Assembly: GCA_002346225.1 (NCBI GenBank)
Contig: DDYY01000015.1
Location: 1 to 41,815, forward strand
Direction: 5' to 3'
Length of the DNA stretch: 41,815 bases
Source: Bacteroidetes bacterium UBA3022
Lineage (GTDB): Bacteria; Bacteroidota; Bacteroidia; Chitinophagales; BACL12
The notes beneath the pieces were generated by a model, which did no database searches, had not been told where the DNA came from, and saw only the letters and a program-made list of their open reading frames with translations. Of the stretch, positions 8,126-16,005 are shown piece by piece. The stretch's first letter is position 1, and each line of letters starts with the position of its first letter. The position numbers and the translations under genes were made by a program.

Positions 8126-9556
8126 ATGAAAAAAGTATTAACTATTCTGCTTGTACTGACACAGACGCTAGCCTGGAGTCAGGACAATTACTGCGGCACA
8201 GAGATGTCGGAGGATCAAATGACCTGGTTGCGCAACTGGCAATTGGAAAATCTTTCTATTGCCGGAAGTACCCGGGAGGATGACATTATTTATGTTCCAC
8301 TGAAAGTGCATGTGGTGGGCAACGATGAAGGGGGAGGATACATATCTCTCAATATACTGATGCAGGACATTTGCGATCTGAACGATCAGTTTGCACCAAC
8401 CGGATTCTATTTCTACATCTACGAAGGCATCAATTACATCAACAATAGTGATTACTATAACCACGATTGGTTGAATGGTGCTTACATGATGTCGGAAAAT
8501 AACGTTGCGAATGTGGTCAACATGTATTTTGTGGGTGACCCTGCGGGTAATTGCGGTTACTTTTCACCTTCAGGTAATGCCATGGCTGTAGCTAATGCCT
8601 GTGCAGGTATAGGTAATTCTACGATAGCGCACGAATTAGGACATTTCTTTTCGCTGCCGCATACTTTCTACGGATGGGAATGGGGAACGCCATCTTTGTC
8701 TGAACAAGAGCAGGTAGATGGCGACAACTGTGTTTTTGCGGCAGATGGGTTTTGTGATACGCCGCCCGATTATGCTCCCTACAGATGGAACTGTTCCGGA
8801 CCTCCAACGTTCACGGATCCAGATGGCGTGGAATTTCAACCGGATGGCACTTATTATATGTCCTACAGCAACGATGAATGTACAGACAAATTCAGCCCTT
8901 TGCAACAGGAAGCCATGATTGCGAATATCAATGGTCCACGTGATGAGCTCCTGGCATACGATCCTATTGTAATCACAGATGTAGACACAACTACTTTACT
9001 TTTCCCGGAAGATTTACAGGAAAATTTGTTTTCCAACTATGCAGAACTGTCCTGGGCGAGTGTCGAAAATGCAGAGGCGTATATTGTTCTTGTCAGCTTG
9101 ACGGTGAACTTCACGGCTATTGCGGCCAGCATTTACACCACCGATACCTCGGCCATTATTACCAACCTGTTACCTGAAAAAACCTACCGCTGGAAAGTGA
9201 AGGTAGTGGGTGAGGGCAATACCTGTGAAGGATACAATACCTACCGAACATTTAGCACGGGAGCAGAGACATTTTCGCCTACTTCCATTGAAGACATAGA
9301 CGGCACCGCTGCTATGCAATTGTATCCAAATCCTGTGGCCTTGGGTGGAATGGTCAATGTAACTGTTGATGGTCAAATGGATGGCCAGTGGCAGGTAAGA
9401 ATGATGGATATTACCGGAAGGCAGGTGATGAACAGCACAGAAACAATGGCACAGGGTAGGTTACAGCTCGAAATGCCGGCTACCCAGGCGGGTATGTACA
9501 TTATCCAATTGTCCAATGGAGATAAATTCTTTCAGTCTGCCATTCAGGTAAACTGA
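8126..9556 (+). CDS. Secreted metzincin (M43-like) zinc metalloprotease, T9SS type A
   Basis: The start at 8126 gives a signal peptide (MKKVLTILLVL, cleavage near AWSQ); an in-frame start at 8087 is unlikely. The 476-residue protein has a zinc site HELGHFFSLPH (His169, Glu170, His173, His179) and a downstream Met-turn candidate (YYMSYSND). The surrounding cysteines and HTFYG match the pregnancy-associated-plasma-protein-A-like M43 family. The usual metzincin glycine between the second and third histidines is Ser. A fibronectin-III-like domain (about 300-385) and a C-terminal type A sorting domain (LYPNPVALGG to the end) follow, so it is exported by the T9SS as a likely protein- or peptide-degrading enzyme. 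Confidence 0.85.
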   Translation: MKKVLTILLVLTQTLAWSQDNYCGTEMSEDQMTWLRNWQLENLSIAGSTREDDIIYVPLKVHVVGNDEGGGYISLNILMQDICDLNDQFAPTGFYFYIYEGINYINNSDYYNHDWLNGAYMMSENNVANVVNMYFVGDPAGNCGYFSPSGNAMAVANACAGIGNSTIAHELGHFFSLPHTFYGWEWGTPSLSEQEQVDGDNCVFAADGFCDTPPDYAPYRWNCSGPPTFTDPDGVEFQPDGTYYMSYSNDECTDKFSPLQQEAMIANINGPRDELLAYDPIVITDVDTTTLLFPEDLQENLFSNYAELSWASVENAEAYIVLVSLTVNFTAIAASIYTTDTSAIITNLLPEKTYRWKVKVVGEGNTCEGYNTYRTFSTGAETFSPTSIEDIDGTAAMQLYPNPVALGGMVNVTVDGQMDGQWQVRMMDITGRQVMNSTETMAQGRLQLEMPATQAGMYIIQLSNGDKFFQSAIQVN

Positions 9557-9568
9557 TCAACTTATACA

Positions 9569-10939
9569 TCAGTAAAAGGTGCTCCTCTTGATGGGGAGCA
9601 CTTTTATTTTAAGGATATCACGGGTGTTCTCTTTGACTTTGAACCGTTCATCCTGGCGTATGCCAATTACCCATACAATTTGTTGACCACTGACCAGCAC
9701 CCAGACGCGTTCCTTCTGAAAGTGATGTAACTTTTTGTCTGTCAGCAAATCACTCACCTTTTTCTTGCCCGGTTGGCCCGAAGACTTATACAATCCCAGC
9801 GGGTAAAAATAGTCGCCTTGCGCACGCGGTCTTATTTCCAGCGGAAATTGTAATCTGGAGGCGTCCACAAGAATGGTATCGCTGTCCGAAACAGCATGGA
9901 CCCTGGTGGCAGTGTATTTTTCCATGGTCATTTTGAAATCCATCCAATACACCGATTTTTCTCCTGCATGCCAGATAGCCCTGTTGGCTACTTCCTGAGC
10001 AGGTGCCAGTACGATATGCTTTCTGTCTATCCACAGGCGTTGCCTGCTTCCTTCAAAATAAAGTGCCTGACCACTCAGGCCATGCAGGATGTCGTCCTGC
10101 TGAGACCTCGTAAATCCGCCATCCTGGAGCAGGTAATGCAATAGTGTTCGTCGGGCAGGGTGCTGTAGCAAGGCAGCTTTATGGACGTAGGTTTCCTTTT
10201 CTCGGATGTGCACCATCTTTCGCAACGCTTTTTCTACTGCAATTTCCGATAGCTGGGCAGCCTCGCGTAAATTTTGAGCTGTTGACTTGAAAGTTTCGTG
10301 AAGCGCAGGATTGATGTTCAACAAGGTAGGGATCACCTCATGTCTGATCTTATTGCGCATGAACCGTTTATCTGTATTGCTCTCATCTTCCAGGAATGCA
10401 ATTTGATGCGCGCTGGCATATTCGGCTACCTCATTTCGTGTAACAGCCAGAAAGGGGCGGGCTATATTACCGTTCAGCGGTTGAATGCCACTGAAGCCGT
10501 GAATGCCTGTGCCACGGGTTAAAAACAAAAGGGTCGTTTCAAGATTATCATCTATATGGTGGGCTGTGATAATCCGATGGCAATGGTGATCTGCACACAG
10601 TTGCCGGAAATACCTGTACCGGATAACACGTGCTGCATCCTCCAGCGAGCGACCCTCTTTTTCCATAACCTCCCTCGTATCGGCACGCAATACAAAGTAT
10701 TGTAGCCCTAATTGCACGCAGGTGGCAGCTACGAGGTCACTTTCCGCATCAGAGGCTGCACCCCGCAGGCCGTGGTTAACATGGGCAACAAGCATGGGAT
10801 ATCCTTCGTGGAAAAGGAAATGCAAAAGGCTCATCGAATCGCGGCCACCACTTACAGCTACCAGCAGCCGGTGGTCTTTCGTCCAAAGCCGGTTGGCAGT
10901 AATGAATTCCCTAATTGTATTTTGGAATGATGCAGGCAT
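9569..10939 (-). CDS. tilS: tRNA(Ile)-lysidine synthetase
   Basis: A 456-residue enzyme that modifies C34 of the CAU-anticodon tRNA-Ile to lysidine with ATP and lysine, so the tRNA reads AUA. The N-type ATP pyrophosphatase P-loop SGGRDS is at 30-35. It is followed by the family stretches HVNHGLRG, HHIDDNLETTLLFLTRGTG and FMRNKIRHEVIP. The C-terminal half holds the tRNA-binding domains (KKVSDLLTDKK region). The start ATG shares one base with the TGA of the upstream TPR gene (TGATG), so the two are probably translated as a coupled pair. Its 3' end runs into a terminator hairpin. Confidence 0.96.
   Translation of the reverse strand: MPASFQNTIREFITANRLWTKDHRLLVAVSGGRDSMSLLHFLFHEGYPMLVAHVNHGLRGAASDAESDLVAATCVQLGLQYFVLRADTREVMEKEGRSLEDAARVIRYRYFRQLCADHHCHRIITAHHIDDNLETTLLFLTRGTGIHGFSGIQPLNGNIARPFLAVTRNEVAEYASAHQIAFLEDESNTDKRFMRNKIRHEVIPTLLNINPALHETFKSTAQNLREAAQLSEIAVEKALRKMVHIREKETYVHKAALLQHPARRTLLHYLLQDGGFTRSQQDDILHGLSGQALYFEGSRQRLWIDRKHIVLAPAQEVANRAIWHAGEKSVYWMDFKMTMEKYTATRVHAVSDSDTILVDASRLQFPLEIRPRAQGDYFYPLGLYKSSGQPGKKKVSDLLTDKKLHHFQKERVWVLVSGQQIVWVIGIRQDERFKVKENTRDILKIKVLPIKRSTFY
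9574..9606. terminator. Bidirectional terminator between the protease gene and tilS
   Basis: An 11-pair stem (AAAGGTGCTCC with GGAGCACTTTT, one G-T wobble) with A and T runs on either side. It overlaps the last codons of tilS on the minus strand. Confidence 0.8.
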
Positions 10940-11274
10940 CAGTCGTCGAATTCCACATCAAAATCATTCACCAACTCATTGCGGGCTCCCTGTAATTCAC
11001 TCAGTGCATGGTAGTCCTGTATCCGTTGAGCTACCTCTATGCCTGTGGAGTAGGTCTGTTCTGCCAGTTCTTTTTTGTTTAATGCTTCCAGTAGCTTGCC
11101 TTTGTGGTAATAGGTGGCGACATAATCCGGATGCCCTGTTTGCAATTTGTCGAACCACAGCAAACCTTCTTCCTTGTCACCTGTTTTTATATACTCCAGC
11201 GCGATACAATACTGCATGAATGGATCATTGGGTTGTTCTTTAAGAAATTGCTTCAATTGTTCCATTCTGGTCAT
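10939..11274 (-). CDS. Small TPR-like protein upstream of tilS
   Basis: A 111-residue soluble protein with TPR-like helical repeats. The first runs about residues 5-37 (NDPFMQYCIALEYIKTGDKEEGLLWFDK), the second about 42-75 (YVATYYHKGKLLEALNKKELAEQTY), and a helical acidic tail ends FDVEFDD. TPR folds bind other proteins; a partner is not evident. It lies directly before tilS with a one-base stop/start overlap, so it is probably co-transcribed. No catalytic motif is seen. It could also be a chaperone or assembly factor, but the sequence does not say. Confidence 0.75.
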   Translation of the reverse strand: MTRMEQLKQFLKEQPNDPFMQYCIALEYIKTGDKEEGLLWFDKLQTGHPDYVATYYHKGKLLEALNKKELAEQTYSTGIEVAQRIQDYHALSELQGARNELVNDFDVEFDD

Positions 11275-11303
11275 CGTAGTGGCGGTTTGTGCTTGTTAAA
11301 TAC

Positions 11304-11311
11304 TATCTTTG
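11304..11311 (+). promoter_or_regulatory. Putative etfB promoter -7 element
   Basis: TATCTTTG matches the Bacteroidota TAnnTTTG element, 38 bases before the etfB ATG. The best upstream TTTG (11286-11289) is only 14 bases away, shorter than usual, so the -33 partner is uncertain. Confidence 0.45.
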
Positions 11312-11349
11312 CAGCGAAATTTAAGGACTTCTCTGATAATTATAAATGT

Positions 11350-12090
11350 ATGAAAATTCTAGTTTGCATCAGCAAGGTGCCGGATACTACGGCAAAGATT
11401 TCTTTCACCGATAACAACACCAAATTTAACGAGGATAAGGTTCAGTTTATCATCAATCCTTATGATGAATGGTATGCCCTGGTGCGTGCTTTGGAATTAA
11501 AGGAGGCCAATGGCGGAACTGTTACTGTTATCAATGCAGGTCTGGCCGATAATGAGCAAATTATCAGAAAAGCATTGGCACTGGGTGCAGATGATGCCAT
11601 ACGCATTAATATGCAACCGGAAGATGCCTATCAAACTGCAGCGGAAATCGTTGCGGCCATGAACGGCGAACAATACGATATCATACTGACAGGTAAGGAA
11701 ACCATCGACTACAACGGAGGTATCATGGGTGGCTTTATCGCCGAGATGCTGGATTTACCTTACGTTTCCATGGCATCAAAGCTGGATAAGAATGGCGACG
11801 TATTCGTTTTGGAAAGGGAAATTGAAGGTGTCAAGGAAATTGTGGAAGTCAAAGCTCCTTTCGTCCTGAGTGCACAGAAGGGAATGGCTGAGGCACGGAT
11901 TCCCAATATGCGGGGTATCCTGGCTTCAAAAAGCAAACCCGTAAAAGTGGTGGAGCCTTCCGGAACCGGCGCACGTACACATGTAGCGGCCTTTGCACTT
12001 CCAGCTGAAAAAGGTGGTTGTAAGATGATTCCGGCAGAAAATGCGGAGCAGCTTATCGATTTATTGAAGAATGAAGCAAAAGTTATTTAA
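11350..12090 (+). CDS. etfB: Electron transfer flavoprotein, beta subunit
   Basis: A 246-residue beta subunit of the cytoplasmic ETF heterodimer, which carries electrons from acyl-CoA and related dehydrogenases to the respiratory chain. The start is the ATG at 11350 (MKILVCISKVPDTTAKI); an open frame extending upstream to 11104 is not plausible because it crosses the divergent TPR gene. Landmarks are NPYDEWYALVRALELK, the nucleotide-binding stretch ALALGADDAIRI, and DIILTGKETIDYNGGIMGGFIAEMLDLPYVS. It lies 17 bases upstream of etfA on the same strand and is clearly co-transcribed. Confidence 0.95.
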   Translation: MKILVCISKVPDTTAKISFTDNNTKFNEDKVQFIINPYDEWYALVRALELKEANGGTVTVINAGLADNEQIIRKALALGADDAIRINMQPEDAYQTAAEIVAAMNGEQYDIILTGKETIDYNGGIMGGFIAEMLDLPYVSMASKLDKNGDVFVLEREIEGVKEIVEVKAPFVLSAQKGMAEARIPNMRGILASKSKPVKVVEPSGTGARTHVAAFALPAEKGGCKMIPAENAEQLIDLLKNEAKVI

Positions 12091-12107
12091 AGTAAAAATT
12101 ATTTCAT

Positions 12108-13073
12108 ATGTCTATATTGGTATTTGTTGAACTGCAGAATGGAAATTTGAAGAAAAGCGCTTTTGAGGCGGCTGCCTATGCTGCAGATTTAGCTGCTTCC
12201 AGATCCACAGAAGCTGTGGCCATAGCATTGGGAGAAAGTAACGGAGACCTCGAACAACTGGGAAAGGTGGGTATCAGCAAAGTATGGCATGTAGCAGATG
12301 CGAAATTGAATCATCTCACCTCTAGGTCTTATACAAAATGTATCATGGCCGGAGTAGAGCAGACAGGAGCTGACACAGTGGTGCTTTCCCATACATCCAC
12401 CGGTAAAACACTGGCACCGCGTGTAGCCATCAGGATGAATGCAGGACTGCTGGCGTGTGTATCGGATTTACCGGATGCAGAAGGCAATTACCGTAAAAGC
12501 ATGTTTTCCGGTAAAGCGTGGGGAAATATCGGTAACAAGGAAGGAGCCGCTGTTATTACCGTCAATCCGAATGCTTACACCTATGTTGTGAAGGAAGGAG
12601 CTGCTGCAGTGGAAGCACTTGCTGTATTGCTAGGTGATAACGATTTTGACTATACTGTAAAAGAAGTAATCAACGAGTCGGCAGGCATGACTCCGTTACC
12701 GGAAGCGGAACTGGTGGTTTCTGCCGGAAGAGGTATGAAAGGTCCGGAAAACTGGGGCATCATTGAAGAGCTGGCCGGTGAACTGGGTGCTACCACAGCA
12801 TGTTCACGACCTGTTTCGGATATAGGGTGGAGGCCACATCATGAGCATGTTGGTCAGACAGGTATTACCATCAAACCGAACTTATACATAGCAGTAGGTA
12901 TTTCCGGCGCCATTCAGCATCTCGCAGGTGTGAACCAAAGCAAATGCATTGTTGTCATCAACAAGGATCCCGAGGCACCTTTCTTTAAAGCTGCCGATTA
13001 TGGAATCGTAGGCGATGCCTTCGATGTCGTGCCCAGGCTGACAGAAGCCATCAAAAAAATGAAGGCTTCTTGA
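12108..13073 (+). CDS. etfA: Electron transfer flavoprotein, alpha subunit
   Basis: A 321-residue partner of the preceding gene. The C-terminal FAD domain shows the family signature in order: VSAGRGMKGPENWG, ACSRPVSDIGWRPHHEHVGQTG, PNLYIAVGISGAIQHLAG, and NKDPEAPFFKAADYGIVGD. The N-terminal half resembles the beta subunit, as in the family. Together the two subunits bind FAD and usually AMP. In this organism the likely electron donors are fatty-acid or amino-acid acyl-CoA dehydrogenases, but none is encoded in the window. Confidence 0.96.
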   Translation: MSILVFVELQNGNLKKSAFEAAAYAADLAASRSTEAVAIALGESNGDLEQLGKVGISKVWHVADAKLNHLTSRSYTKCIMAGVEQTGADTVVLSHTSTGKTLAPRVAIRMNAGLLACVSDLPDAEGNYRKSMFSGKAWGNIGNKEGAAVITVNPNAYTYVVKEGAAAVEALAVLLGDNDFDYTVKEVINESAGMTPLPEAELVVSAGRGMKGPENWGIIEELAGELGATTACSRPVSDIGWRPHHEHVGQTGITIKPNLYIAVGISGAIQHLAGVNQSKCIVVINKDPEAPFFKAADYGIVGDAFDVVPRLTEAIKKMKAS

Positions 13074-13084
13074 ACCTGAGTCAC

Positions 13085-13114
13085 TTGCTCATCAAACATA
13101 AGTGCGTATATTAG
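13085..13114 (+). promoter_or_regulatory. Putative promoter for the DUF151 gene
   Basis: TTG at 13085-13087, a 19-base spacer, then TATATTAG at 13107-13114 (one mismatch to TAnnTTTG). The expected start of transcription is only about 6 bases before the ATG at 13125. The DUF151 gene may therefore be transcribed apart from etfBA. Confidence 0.45.
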
Positions 13115-13124
13115 CCCTGCTATC

Positions 13125-13733
13125 ATGCGAAAGATTGAACTGGAAATAACAGGGTTATCCCACACTATTACCCAATCTCAAAGCTACGCTGTACTGCTGG
13201 CAGAGGTGGGCGGATTGCGCAAGCTTCCCATTGTTATCGGCGCCTTCGAAGCCCAGGCGATTGCAGTAGCCATTGAAAAATTGAATATCAACAGGCCCTT
13301 GTCCCACGACCTTATTAAGAACATATTGGGGGCTTTCGAAATCCAGCTCAAGGAAGTAATCATCGATAACCTGCAGGACGGTATCTTTTTTGCCAAACTT
13401 ATCTGCGAAAAAGATGGTCAGGAAATAGACATCGACTCGCGCACCTCCGATGCACTGGCGCTGGCGGTAAGATTTGAATGCCCCATCTATACGTATGAGT
13501 TCATTCTCGAATCGGCAGGAACCATCCTCACAGACGAGTCTAAAGATGATGACGACGACGAAGCCTCTGACCTGGATGAGCTGGCAGAAGAGTTGAGTGC
13601 TGTTGCCTCCAAAGATGAATTATCCCAGGTATCAACAGAAGATCTGAAAGCCAAACTCGAAGAAGCGCTGGCCAGTGAAGATTATGAAAAGGCCGCCCGG
13701 ATAAGAGACGAAATCGAACGTCGCGAGGCCTGA
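13125..13733 (+). CDS. DUF151 (bifunctional nuclease-type) protein with UVR motif
   Basis: A 202-residue protein. Residues about 1-140 form a DUF151 domain (LPIVIGAFEAQAIA, RPLSHDLIKNIL, DSRTSDALALAVRFECPIY), a family in which some members have reported RNase/DNase activity. Residues about 144-165 are a very acidic linker (DDDDDE...). Residues about 168-202 form a UVR-type coiled motif (LKAKLEEALASEDYEKAARIRDEIERR), found in UvrB/UvrC and also in stress proteins. The domain pair suggests a nucleic-acid or stress role, but the substrate is inference. It is followed at 83 bases by the transporter gene. Confidence 0.85.
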   Translation: MRKIELEITGLSHTITQSQSYAVLLAEVGGLRKLPIVIGAFEAQAIAVAIEKLNINRPLSHDLIKNILGAFEIQLKEVIIDNLQDGIFFAKLICEKDGQEIDIDSRTSDALALAVRFECPIYTYEFILESAGTILTDESKDDDDDEASDLDELAEELSAVASKDELSQVSTEDLKAKLEEALASEDYEKAARIRDEIERREA

Positions 13734-13815
13734 CGGTTTGCCAACCTGATCTTCGAACATACTTTATTACCCGCTGCTTTACTGTCAATAATTTGAAGTA
13801 TTTTTCCTGCCAGTT

Positions 13816-15135
13816 ATGATAGAAGATATCCTAAGGGGAGGGGTGGGCATTGCGTTTTTGCTGGGTATATGTTACCTGTTTAGCAATAACCGAAAAGCCA
13901 TCGACTGGAAACTCGTACTTACGGGTATTGCATTGCAGGCTGTCTTTGCCATTCTCGTTTTAAGAACGCCTATCGTCTACCAGGCTTTCCAGTGGGTCAG
14001 CAATTTCTTTGTCCAGATCATCCAGTTTACCGATGCAGGTGCATCTTTTGTATTAGGTTCCTGGCCCGGCAATACCCAGATAATTGATGGGGATTCCAAT
14101 CAGATCTTTAACGTAGGGTTTATCTTTATTTTCAAAGTACTTCCTACTATAATCTTCTTTTCGGCGCTTACATCTGTGCTGTATTACCTTGGTGTATTAC
14201 AAAAGATAGTATATGTTTTTGCCTGGATAATGAGCAAGACAATGCGCATGTCGGGTGCTGAGAGCCTCTCTGCAGCCGGCAACATCTTTATCGGTCAGAC
14301 GGAAGCTCCGCTGTTGATAAAACCCTATCTGGGTTCCATGACCAAAAGTGAGATTCTTTGTGTAATGACTGGGGGAATGGCGACTATCGCGGGTGGTGTT
14401 ATGGCGGCCTATGTACAGTTTCTCGGCGGTGCAGACCTGGAGCAGCAGCGGATTTTTGCTACCCACCTGCTCACTGCTTCCGTAATGAGTGCACCTGCCT
14501 CAGTGGTAGCAGCAAAAATGCTGTTCCCGCAAACGGAAAAAGTAGACCGGTCGGTTAGTGTCAACAAGGAAAAACTCGGAACCAATGTGCTGGACGCGCT
14601 GAGCAATGGCACCACTGATGGTGTGAAGCTCGCAGTGAACGTTGGGGCTATGCTTATAACCTTCATTGCTGTCATGGCCATGCTGAACTACGTCTTCAGC
14701 AATATGATTGGTAACTGGACCGGATTGAATGAGGTTATTGCAAGCAGAACAGCCTACGACGGACTTACACTTCAATACCTGTTCGGTTTATTGTTTGCGC
14801 CCATTGCCTGGATGATGGGAACCCCTACTGCGGATATTATGCTGGTGGGACAATTACTGGGAGAGAAGACTGTTCTAAATGAGTTTGTCGCTTATGGCTC
14901 CCTGGGTTCCATGAAAGCAGGGAGTTTAATGTCGGATCCCAAGAGTATCATCATTGCCACTTATGCCTTATGTGGATTTAGTAATTTTGCTTCAATAGGT
15001 ATACAGATTGGTGGTATAGGCGCCCTTGCTCCCGGTCAGAAAAGTACCCTGGCAAAACTGGGAATGCGTGCGCTGCTGGCCGGCACCATAGCCTGCTTTT
15101 TAACGGCAACACTGGCCGGTATGCTTGTCCAATAA
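13816..15135 (+). CDS. Concentrative nucleoside transporter (CNT/NupC family)
   Basis: A 439-residue polytopic inner-membrane protein. It has the CNT substrate-site motifs GQTEAP (160-165) and, near residue 393, CGFSNFASIGIQIGG, together with NVGAMLITFIA and the PTADIMLVGQLLG region. CNT proteins take up nucleosides with Na+ or H+. The Na+-binding and nucleoside-binding residues of the family appear to be present by position, but which cation it uses cannot be read with confidence. It lies at the head of a compact run with two small genes at 9 and 1 base spacing. Confidence 0.92.
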   Translation: MIEDILRGGVGIAFLLGICYLFSNNRKAIDWKLVLTGIALQAVFAILVLRTPIVYQAFQWVSNFFVQIIQFTDAGASFVLGSWPGNTQIIDGDSNQIFNVGFIFIFKVLPTIIFFSALTSVLYYLGVLQKIVYVFAWIMSKTMRMSGAESLSAAGNIFIGQTEAPLLIKPYLGSMTKSEILCVMTGGMATIAGGVMAAYVQFLGGADLEQQRIFATHLLTASVMSAPASVVAAKMLFPQTEKVDRSVSVNKEKLGTNVLDALSNGTTDGVKLAVNVGAMLITFIAVMAMLNYVFSNMIGNWTGLNEVIASRTAYDGLTLQYLFGLLFAPIAWMMGTPTADIMLVGQLLGEKTVLNEFVAYGSLGSMKAGSLMSDPKSIIIATYALCGFSNFASIGIQIGGIGALAPGQKSTLAKLGMRALLAGTIACFLTATLAGMLVQ

Positions 15136-15143
15136 AATAGCTT

Positions 15144-15395
15144 ATGTATCAATTTATCGTAGGAATTGCGTTCGAACTGGTGCTCATTGTATTATTCTCT
15201 CTGGGCTATCTTTCTCTCGATGGGCGCATACAGCTGGGAGCAACCAACGATGATTTCGAAGAATGGCGCTGGCGCAATGGCAGGATGCTGAAGATGATTT
15301 GTATCATGACCATCATAGTACTTCTCGCATCCATTTTATCTAAATATTTCCAGTACTTTCATACAACACCACTTCCTTCATTACAGTCAGATTGA
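15144..15395 (+). CDS. Small membrane protein of unknown function
   Basis: An 83-residue protein with two predicted membrane segments, about residues 5-24 (FIVGIAFELVLIVLFSLGYL) and 48-66 (LKMICIMTIIVLLASILS). An acidic/basic loop (DDFEEWRWRNGR) lies between them. It is 8 bases after the nucleoside transporter gene and one base before the next gene, so it is very likely part of the same transcript. I do not recognise the family. It is short but has a clear start and stop and membrane-like composition, unlike a shadow frame. Confidence 0.6.
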   Translation: MYQFIVGIAFELVLIVLFSLGYLSLDGRIQLGATNDDFEEWRWRNGRMLKMICIMTIIVLLASILSKYFQYFHTTPLPSLQSD

Positions 15396-15396
15396 T

Positions 15397-16005
15397 ATGT
15401 CAAAGTTGGTGCATTCCATAGCCATTATCCTGTTGCTGCTGAGCATGAACGATGCAGTCGCTCAAACAGGGAAACGCCCCCCAAAGGAGGATTCACTCGT
15501 ATTCCTGCTACCTCAACTGGCTTTTGATTCTACCGAAAGCACGAACAGGTATGTGCATCCCAGTGGATTTACAGTGCGCTATACCTATAAGTGGAATCGG
15601 GACTATAGCCTCTCAGACGAATTGTATTTACAGCTCCGCAACCCCAATCCCAATTACCCGGCCACTTTTCGGGAAACAGTATCTGTGATCCGTGAAGTTT
15701 CAGAAGACAGCAGTAAGACGCTGGAGGAGATGGCAGCATTCTATGCAAGACTCAGCGCTGATACCTGGGAGCAGTATAGGATAACCTATGCAGTAAAAGA
15801 TTCCGGCGAGGTCATGGTGAACGGGAAGAAGATGTACTATTTACGGGTAGGATTAAATCAGCTATCGCAGGAGAAACTGATAGTCATTGTTCAACGCGTG
15901 AATCAGTTCTTTATCATGGAGTATACAGCTACTGATAAGACTTTTGCCTTTTTCCTGGAAGATTTCTGGAAAATGATACATTCCTGCGCCTTTATTGAGC
16001 GGTAG
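15397..16005 (+). CDS. Secreted protein with a PsbP/DUF1795-like fold (putative)
   Basis: A 202-residue protein with a signal peptide (MSKLVHSIAIILLLLS, cleavage near AVAQ). The mature part has the layout of PsbP/DUF1795-like proteins: a start FTVRYTYKWNRDYS, a helical TLEEMAAFYARLSADTWEQYR, a strand VNGKKMYYLRV, and an ending FFIMEYTATDKTFAFFLEDFW...SCAF. This assignment rests on pattern only. It is the last gene in the transporter run, and its 3' end overlaps the convergent lipoprotein gene by 14 bases. Role unknown; periplasmic or outer-membrane location is inferred. Confidence 0.55.
   Translation: MSKLVHSIAIILLLLSMNDAVAQTGKRPPKEDSLVFLLPQLAFDSTESTNRYVHPSGFTVRYTYKWNRDYSLSDELYLQLRNPNPNYPATFRETVSVIREVSEDSSKTLEEMAAFYARLSADTWEQYRITYAVKDSGEVMVNGKKMYYLRVGLNQLSQEKLIVIVQRVNQFFIMEYTATDKTFAFFLEDFWKMIHSCAFIER

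Noticed and set aside
11104..11349. Longer N-terminus for etfB starting at 11104
   Set aside because: It would overlap the opposite TPR gene and its sequence has no family resemblance; the ETF match starts exactly at 11350.
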